A stretch of 43,514 nucleotides of DNA from contig JAGRGU010000028.1 of NCBI GenBank assembly GCA_020445335.1, positions 24,028 to 67,541 on the forward strand. The letters run 5' to 3'. The notes beneath the pieces are model-generated. The model was not told the DNA's origin, searched no databases, and was given only the letters and a program-made list of their open reading frames with translations. The DNA comes from Gammaproteobacteria bacterium (GTDB taxonomy: Bacteria > Pseudomonadota > Gammaproteobacteria > Chromatiales > Chromatiaceae). A program made the position numbers and the translations under genes. How positions within the stretch are numbered: position 1 is the stretch's first letter; the number at the start of each line of letters is the position of its first letter. This document shows positions 42,338-43,514 of the stretch, in pieces.

Positions 42338-42601
42338 AAGTGGCCTCCGTCGATCGATATCGGCCTAGTGTCAACAGGCCTTGGCCAACGGATCTACACT
42401 GCAGGATTAAGCGGCTTTCCGTCCGCCAGGGATAGAGGCGCGGTTACATAACGGGCTAAAGTTTCATCTGTTTTTTACACTTTGCTGTCGGCCGAAATAA
42501 GCGCGAAAGCACAAATAATTGAAATACTTACCATATTTATTAATGGTGCTATTATTGCATCTATAATATCTTCACGTGCAATCATAAAAGGACGCTTAAC
42601 A

Positions 42602-43189
42602 GTGATCAAAAGAATAGCTGCAACCCTGCTCACACTCGCCATCGGCTGGCCCCTGGCCGCCTCGGCGGTACCGCTGGCGATTGTCGAAACCACCGATTTC
42701 CCGTCACCTGCCGGTCCCAGCCTTGGCAATATCGACGTGGGCAGCAACACCATCAGCGGCACTTTGGGACAAGATGATGTCGACGATTTCCTCATCGGTG
42801 TTCTCGCCGGTGTGAAGATCGACTCCATCCTCTTCGAGTGGCTGGCCCCCGGCGCCTTCCAAGGCACCACTCCGAGTGTCTTCATTAACTCCAGCCTCCT
42901 GGGATCCATGACCGGCAGCGGCAACCCATTCCTTCAGACACTCACCAGCCTTGGCAGCTACACCGACACCATCACCAACAGTTCGCTGACAGCTGTTCTG
43001 CTCAGAACTCAAGCCAATAACTTTGGTGCCCCGGAAGGAGCCCGTCCGGAGAACGCCACCTACCGCTGGACCATCAACGCATCCATGATCTCCAGCAACC
43101 CACCGCCCAGCGGCATTCCCGAGCCCGGCGTGCTCGCCCTGCTCAGCCTGGGGCTCTTCGGCCTGGGCGCGACGCGCAGAAGAGGCTGA
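42602..43189 (+). CDS. PEP-CTERM protein (exosortase-sorted exported protein)
   Basis: 195 residues from a GTG at 42602, with AAAGGA nine bases upstream; the frame runs further upstream through an AT-rich promoter region and is rejected. A signal peptide ('KRIAATLLTLAIGWPLAASAVPLA') starts it. The C-terminus is a textbook PEP-CTERM tag: 'IPEPGVLALLSLGLFGLGATRRRG', with Pro-Glu-Pro, one hydrophobic helix and an Arg cluster, recognised and cut by exosortase. The body is Gly/Ser/Asn/Thr-rich and beta-like ('GNIDVGSNTISGTLGQDDVDDFLIGVLAGVKIDSI'). Such proteins are tied to exopolysaccharide and surface structures. No exosortase gene is in the window. It is monocistronic, with a strong terminator behind. 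Confidence 0.88.
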   Translation: MIKRIAATLLTLAIGWPLAASAVPLAIVETTDFPSPAGPSLGNIDVGSNTISGTLGQDDVDDFLIGVLAGVKIDSILFEWLAPGAFQGTTPSVFINSSLLGSMTGSGNPFLQTLTSLGSYTDTITNSSLTAVLLRTQANNFGAPEGARPENATYRWTINASMISSNPPPSGIPEPGVLALLSLGLFGLGATRRRG

Positions 43190-43205
43190 TAGAAGTAGGA
43201 TTCGC

Positions 43206-43242
43206 GCACGGGTCCGGCGCCTTGCCGGGCCCGTGCTTTTTT
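43206..43242 (+). terminator. Rho-independent terminator after the PEP-CTERM gene
   Basis: A long GC-rich hairpin (GCACGGG and GCCGG arms with their complements, one mismatch) with a short loop is followed directly by six T residues. It lies 16 bp after the stop codon. Confidence 0.88.
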
Positions 43243-43316
43243 AACCGCAGCCGATCACCGGATCGAATCTTCCGCCCCCCTTGTTGCCGCCCTTCCGGCA
43301 GAAATATCCCAGCAGG

Positions 43317-43514
43317 CTAACCGAGCCGCAAATTCCGTACGTGGTCCGGCAACTCGACGCCGTCGAGATTGCGTGGATCGGGCTCCGGCGTCCCCAGTTG
43401 GATACTGACCGGAACGGTCCCCGCCCAGACCGGCAGGGCGTAGTCCGCCTCGTCGTCGACCGGCCCGGCGGCGCGGATCTTCGCCGACGCCTCGTCGATC
43501 GGCAGCGACAGCAC
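43317..43514 (-). CDS. Pyridoxamine 5'-phosphate oxidase-family protein, C-terminal part (partial)
   Basis: At least 65 residues, entering from the right edge on the minus strand. The end of the protein ('DDEADYALPVWAGTVPVSIQLGTPEPDPRNLDGVELPDHV') matches the C-terminus of small FMN-binding split-barrel proteins of the pyridoxamine oxidase-like family, where 'LPVWAG' followed by a 'PEPD' segment is typical. This is a different group from the classical PdxH at 15229. Because the N-terminus lies outside, the first visible start codon may be internal. Function beyond flavin-linked redox or binding cannot be inferred. Confidence 0.65.
   Translation of the reverse strand: MLSLPIDEASAKIRAAGPVDDEADYALPVWAGTVPVSIQLGTPEPDPRNLDGVELPDHVRNLRLG

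Noticed and set aside
42338..42601. Sigma-54 promoter for the PEP-CTERM gene, as known for some exosortase-linked genes
   Set aside because: GG and GC pairs are present, but at 9- or 11-bp gaps rather than 10, and without flanking consensus bases. A TATAAT at 42562 is present but lacks a good -35.

Overview
The window looks like a chromosomal piece of a free-living or symbiotic gammaproteobacterium, probably from the sulfur-oxidising or facultatively autotrophic lineages. The basis is the uptake hydrogenase, whose small subunit closely resembles E. coli HyaA, the Ralstonia-type hox/hyp gene order, and a PEP-CTERM protein. This placement is an inference from protein style; no rRNA or tRNA gene is present. 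Nearly all the DNA is coding, in tight overlapping operons.

Layout. (1) 1-194 is the tail of a YceI-like gene. (2) 638-8916 is a visibly less GC-rich block: carbamoyltransferase, unknown deacetylase-like protein, GNAT acetyltransferase, amino-acid-adenylating enzyme, free acyl carrier protein, secreted jelly-roll-like protein and, on the opposite strand, a methyltransferase. It reads as a small uncharacterised biosynthetic or glycan-modification cluster. (3) 9208-14862 holds an RND efflux pump with its adaptor, a Spy/CpxP-like chaperone and an SGNH hydrolase. (4) 14989-21795 holds housekeeping and orphan genes: pdxH, a TRAP binding protein, a secreted metallopeptidase-like protein, a small exported protein behind a sigma-54 promoter, a CnoX-like thioredoxin, a MocR regulator divergent from a LysE/RhtB exporter, and a cold-shock protein with a terminator-like leader hairpin. 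(5) 22057-41132 is the centrepiece, about 19 kb of [NiFe]-hydrogenase genes, all on the minus strand. (6) 41447-43514 holds a DMT transporter, a PEP-CTERM protein and a partial oxidase-family gene.

The hydrogenase locus reads, in transcription order: orf67-hypC/hupF paralog-hybE paralog, then hupS-hupL-orf64-hupC-hupD-hupG-hupH-hupI(rubredoxin)-hupJ(HybE)-hypA-hypB-hypC-hypD-hypE-hypX-hoxA-hoxJ-hoxB-hoxC. It encodes a membrane-bound, oxygen-tolerant type uptake hydrogenase (six cysteines around the proximal cluster), almost the whole maturation machinery (hypF is not in the window), the HypX CO-ligand enzyme, and a complete H2-sensing cascade (regulatory hydrogenase HoxBC, kinase HoxJ, sigma-54 activator HoxA). 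Two sigma-54 promoters, one before hupS and one before orf67, each carry a matching 7-3-7 inverted repeat exactly 122 bp upstream, a likely HoxA site. The sensor genes lie at the distal end of the operon they should activate.

The most striking oddity is that the catalytic subunit gene hupL carries one in-frame TAA at codon 163, where relatives have tyrosine, while everything else in the pathway looks intact. Other notable items are a 102-bp palindromic element between hypA and hypB, the extra HypC/HybE operon, and the unknown cluster at 638-8103.
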